From NCBI GenBank assembly GCA_013202515.1, contig JABMRN010000327.1:1-7921 (forward strand): a DNA stretch of 7,921 bases. Reading direction: 5' to 3'. The stretch comes from Candidatus Omnitrophota bacterium (GTDB lineage: Bacteria; Omnitrophota; Gorgyraeia; JABMRN01). This document shows, piece by piece, positions 6,186 through 7,921 of the stretch. A program made the translations under genes and the position numbers. Position 1 is the stretch's first letter, and each line of letters opens with the position of its first letter. The notes under the pieces are model-generated. The model was not told where the DNA came from, did no database searches, and was given only the letters and a program-made list of their open reading frames with translations.

Positions 6186-6194
6186 ATCAATAAT

Positions 6195-7921
6195 ATGATA
6201 GACTCACCGACAAAATTTGATTCAGTGCGCGTTGGGTTGGCATCCAGCCGAACAATAAAGGCATGGTCACGCGGAGAAGTTAAAAAACCCGAAACGATAA
6301 ATTACCGCACGCTAAAGCCTGAAAAAGACGGCCTTTTCTGTGAAAAGATATTCGGTCCCACTAGGGATTACGAGTGTAATTGCGGAAAGTACAAACGCAT
6401 CAAGCACAAAGGTATCACGTGCGACAGATGTGGAGTCGAGGTAACGCGTTCTAGTGTCAGGCGTGAGAGAATGGGCCACATTGAACTTGCAGTGCCGGTG
6501 TCTCACGTATGGTTTTTTAAGGCAGTGCCTTCACGTATTGCAAACCTGCTTGAGATAAACGTGCGTGACCTGGAAAAGGTGCTGTATTATGAAGAGTGCA
6601 TAATTACAGATTCTGGGAAAACGCCTCTCAAGAAAAAAGAGCTTCTTAATGAAGACAAGTATACTGAATTTAGAAAGAAATACGGCGCTACATCATTTAC
6701 TGCAAAAATGGGAGCCGATGCCATTAGAGACCTTCTTAAGGAACTTAATCTCGATAAAATGACAACGGATCTTAAGAAAGCGGTTCGAGAATCTAAGCCA
6801 GGGCATGCCCAGACCCGCAGTCTAAAGATTTTAAAAATTGTTGAGAGCTTTAATAAATCTTCAAATAAGCCCGAAAATATGATAATGGATATTGTGCCCG
6901 TCATACCTCCTGATCTACGGCCATTGGTACCATTAGATGGAGGAAGGTTTGCAACAAGCGATCTTAACGATTTATACAGACGTGTCATAAACCGAAACAA
7001 CAGATTGAAAAAACTACTCGAGCTCAATGCCCCGGACGTTATTATTCGTAATGAAAAGAGAATGCTGCAGGAAGCGGTTGATGCTCTCTTTGATAACGGT
7101 CGTCACGGAAGACCCGTTTTAGGTCCAGGCAATAGGCCCCTAAAGTCATTAAGCGACATGTTAAAAGGCAAGCAGGGCAGGTTCAGACAGAATCTTCTCG
7201 GAAAAAGGGTAGATTACTCGGGCAGAAGCGTTATAGTGATAGGGCCTGAGCTATATCTTCACGAATGTGGCCTTCCTAAAAAGATGGCGCTAGAGCTTTT
7301 TGAGCCGTTTATCATCAGAAAACTAAAAGACAAAGGGTATGCCCATACTATAAAAAGTGCAAAAAAAATGGTAGAAAAAACAAAGGTTGAAGTTTGGGAT
7401 ATACTGGACGAAGTCATAAAAGATCATCCCGTTCTTTTAAATAGGGCCCCAACACTTCACAGGTTAGGCATACAGGCATTTCAGCCAAAGCTGATCGAAG
7501 GAAATGCTATAAAAATACATCCACTTGTTTGTGCAGCATTTAACGCTGATTTCGACGGTGACCAAATGGCAGTGCATGTTCCCCTTTCGATCGAAGCACA
7601 GATTGAGTGCAGGGTGCTTATGCTTTCTTCAAACAATATTTTTTCACCTGCGAACGGCCGGCCAGTTGCTGTACCATCTCAGGATATCGTCTTAGGATGT
7701 TACTATATGACGATGGAGAAAAAAGGAGTCTGCGGCGAAGGGCGAATATTTTCAGATAAGGATGAGGTTAACGTTGCATTCATGGATGATGAAATAGACC
7801 TGCACGCGAAAATAAAAGTCCGCATCGGAAACGAAATAATAGAGACAACCGTTGGACGTGTAAGATTTAACGAGCTTCTACCAGAAGGCGTACCTTTCGT
7901 AAATGAGCCGATGGATAAAGC
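6195..7921 (+). CDS. rpoC: DNA-directed RNA polymerase subunit beta' (partial, N-terminal 575 residues)
   Basis: RpoC is the largest RNA polymerase subunit and carries the catalytic magnesium site. The frame is open from ATG 6195 to the window edge, which cuts after two bases of codon 576; E. coli beta' has about 1400 residues. Visible in order: EVKKPETINYRTLKPEKDGL near residues 27-46; the zinc-binding domain with Cys61, Cys63, Cys76 and Cys79 (E. coli C70, C72, C85, C88); RRERMGHIELAVPVSHVWFF; clamp and rudder motifs (IPPDLRPLVPLDGGRFATSD, LNDLYRRVINRNNRLKKLL); switch-2 region RFRQNLLGKRVDYSGRSV (Lys337-Ser345 in part); NRAPTLHRLGIQAF with Arg417 (E. coli R425); and the catalytic NADFDGDQM with Asp452, Asp454 and Asp456 (E. 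coli D460, D462, D464). One oddity: the usual PEWM motif reads PENM, with Asn228 in place of Trp. Gene order directly after rpoB is the bacterial standard. No frameshift seen. Confidence 0.98.
   Translation, partial: MIDSPTKFDSVRVGLASSRTIKAWSRGEVKKPETINYRTLKPEKDGLFCEKIFGPTRDYECNCGKYKRIKHKGITCDRCGVEVTRSSVRRERMGHIELAVPVSHVWFFKAVPSRIANLLEINVRDLEKVLYYEECIITDSGKTPLKKKELLNEDKYTEFRKKYGATSFTAKMGADAIRDLLKELNLDKMTTDLKKAVRESKPGHAQTRSLKILKIVESFNKSSNKPENMIMDIVPVIPPDLRPLVPLDGGRFATSDLNDLYRRVINRNNRLKKLLELNAPDVIIRNEKRMLQEAVDALFDNGRHGRPVLGPGNRPLKSLSDMLKGKQGRFRQNLLGKRVDYSGRSVIVIGPELYLHECGLPKKMALELFEPFIIRKLKDKGYAHTIKSAKKMVEKTKVEVWDILDEVIKDHPVLLNRAPTLHRLGIQAFQPKLIEGNAIKIHPLVCAAFNADFDGDQMAVHVPLSIEAQIECRVLMLSSNNIFSPANGRPVAVPSQDIVLGCYYMTMEKKGVCGEGRIFSDKDEVNVAFMDDEIDLHAKIKVRIGNEIIETTVGRVRFNELLPEGVPFVNEPMDK

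Noticed and set aside
6167..6194. Possible terminator or promoter between rpoB and rpoC
   Set aside because: The 28-nt gap holds a GAGGT ribosome binding site but no stem-loop with a T-run and no convincing -35/-10 pair.
6312..7027. Minus-strand open frames opposite the start of rpoC
   Set aside because: The plus strand encodes the RpoC zinc-binding domain and clamp without interruption; the antisense frames have no independent support.
7361..7368. A8 run in rpoC as a possible frameshift or sequencing error
   Set aside because: The RpoC frame matches the family on both sides (AHTIKSAKKMVEK then VWDILDEVI), so the run length is right and no programmed shift is needed.
1..7921. A hidden novel system such as defence, mobile or biosynthetic genes
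   Set aside because: Every stretch longer than 28 nt is accounted for by a universally conserved housekeeping gene on the plus strand; no inverted or direct repeat arrays or foreign-looking segments were seen by eye.

Overview
This window is a single, fully collinear, plus-strand block of bacterial housekeeping genes: the 3' end of nusG, then rplK (L11), rplA (L1), rplJ (L10), rplL (L7/L12), rpoB (RNA polymerase beta) and the first 575 codons of rpoC (beta'), which runs off the right edge. This is the classic secE-nusG-rplKAJL-rpoBC arrangement. No mobile element, CRISPR array, RNA gene, toxin or defence gene, or clear sign of gene transfer is visible. I do not think the window holds an undescribed system; what is worth a second look lies in the details of the ribosomal stalk genes and in how little regulatory space the cluster has.

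Layout: nusG end (1-122), 3-nt gap, rplK (126-650), 8-bp overlap, rplA (643-1338), 14-nt gap, rplJ (1353-1904), 11-nt gap, rplL (1916-2443), 27-nt gap, rpoB (2471-6166), 28-nt gap, rpoC (6195 to beyond 7921). Nothing longer than 28 nt is non-coding, so there is no visible promoter, leader RNA, attenuator or terminator between the genes. The whole cluster is probably one transcription unit started upstream of the window and tuned mainly by ribosome binding sites and translational coupling.

The genes form two linked machines. L11, L10 and L7/L12 build the stalk and GTPase-associated centre of the 50S subunit, and L1 forms the opposite stalk at the E site. RpoB and RpoC form the catalytic core of RNA polymerase, and NusG binds that polymerase and couples it to the ribosome.

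Organism: a bacterium with moderate, slightly AT-rich composition, the standard genetic code (no in-frame TGA; stops are TAA except TAG for rplA) and Shine-Dalgarno initiation. RpoB carries a coiled-coil insertion at the E. coli SI2 (beta-i9) position but lacks the extra ~50-residue insertion that E. coli has after the HLG motif. From remembered family resemblance (L10 and RpoB style), a PVC-like or Omnitrophota-like candidate phylum is plausible, but that is inference and needs a tree.

Most distinctive points: L7/L12 has a ~50-residue Lys/Ala/Glu/Pro-rich N-terminal extension supported by a strong ribosome binding site; L11 has a ~33-residue charged C-terminal tail of similar composition; L10 ends in a short Lys/Glu tail; and the usual regulatory leaders upstream of rplK, rplJ and rpoB have no room to exist.
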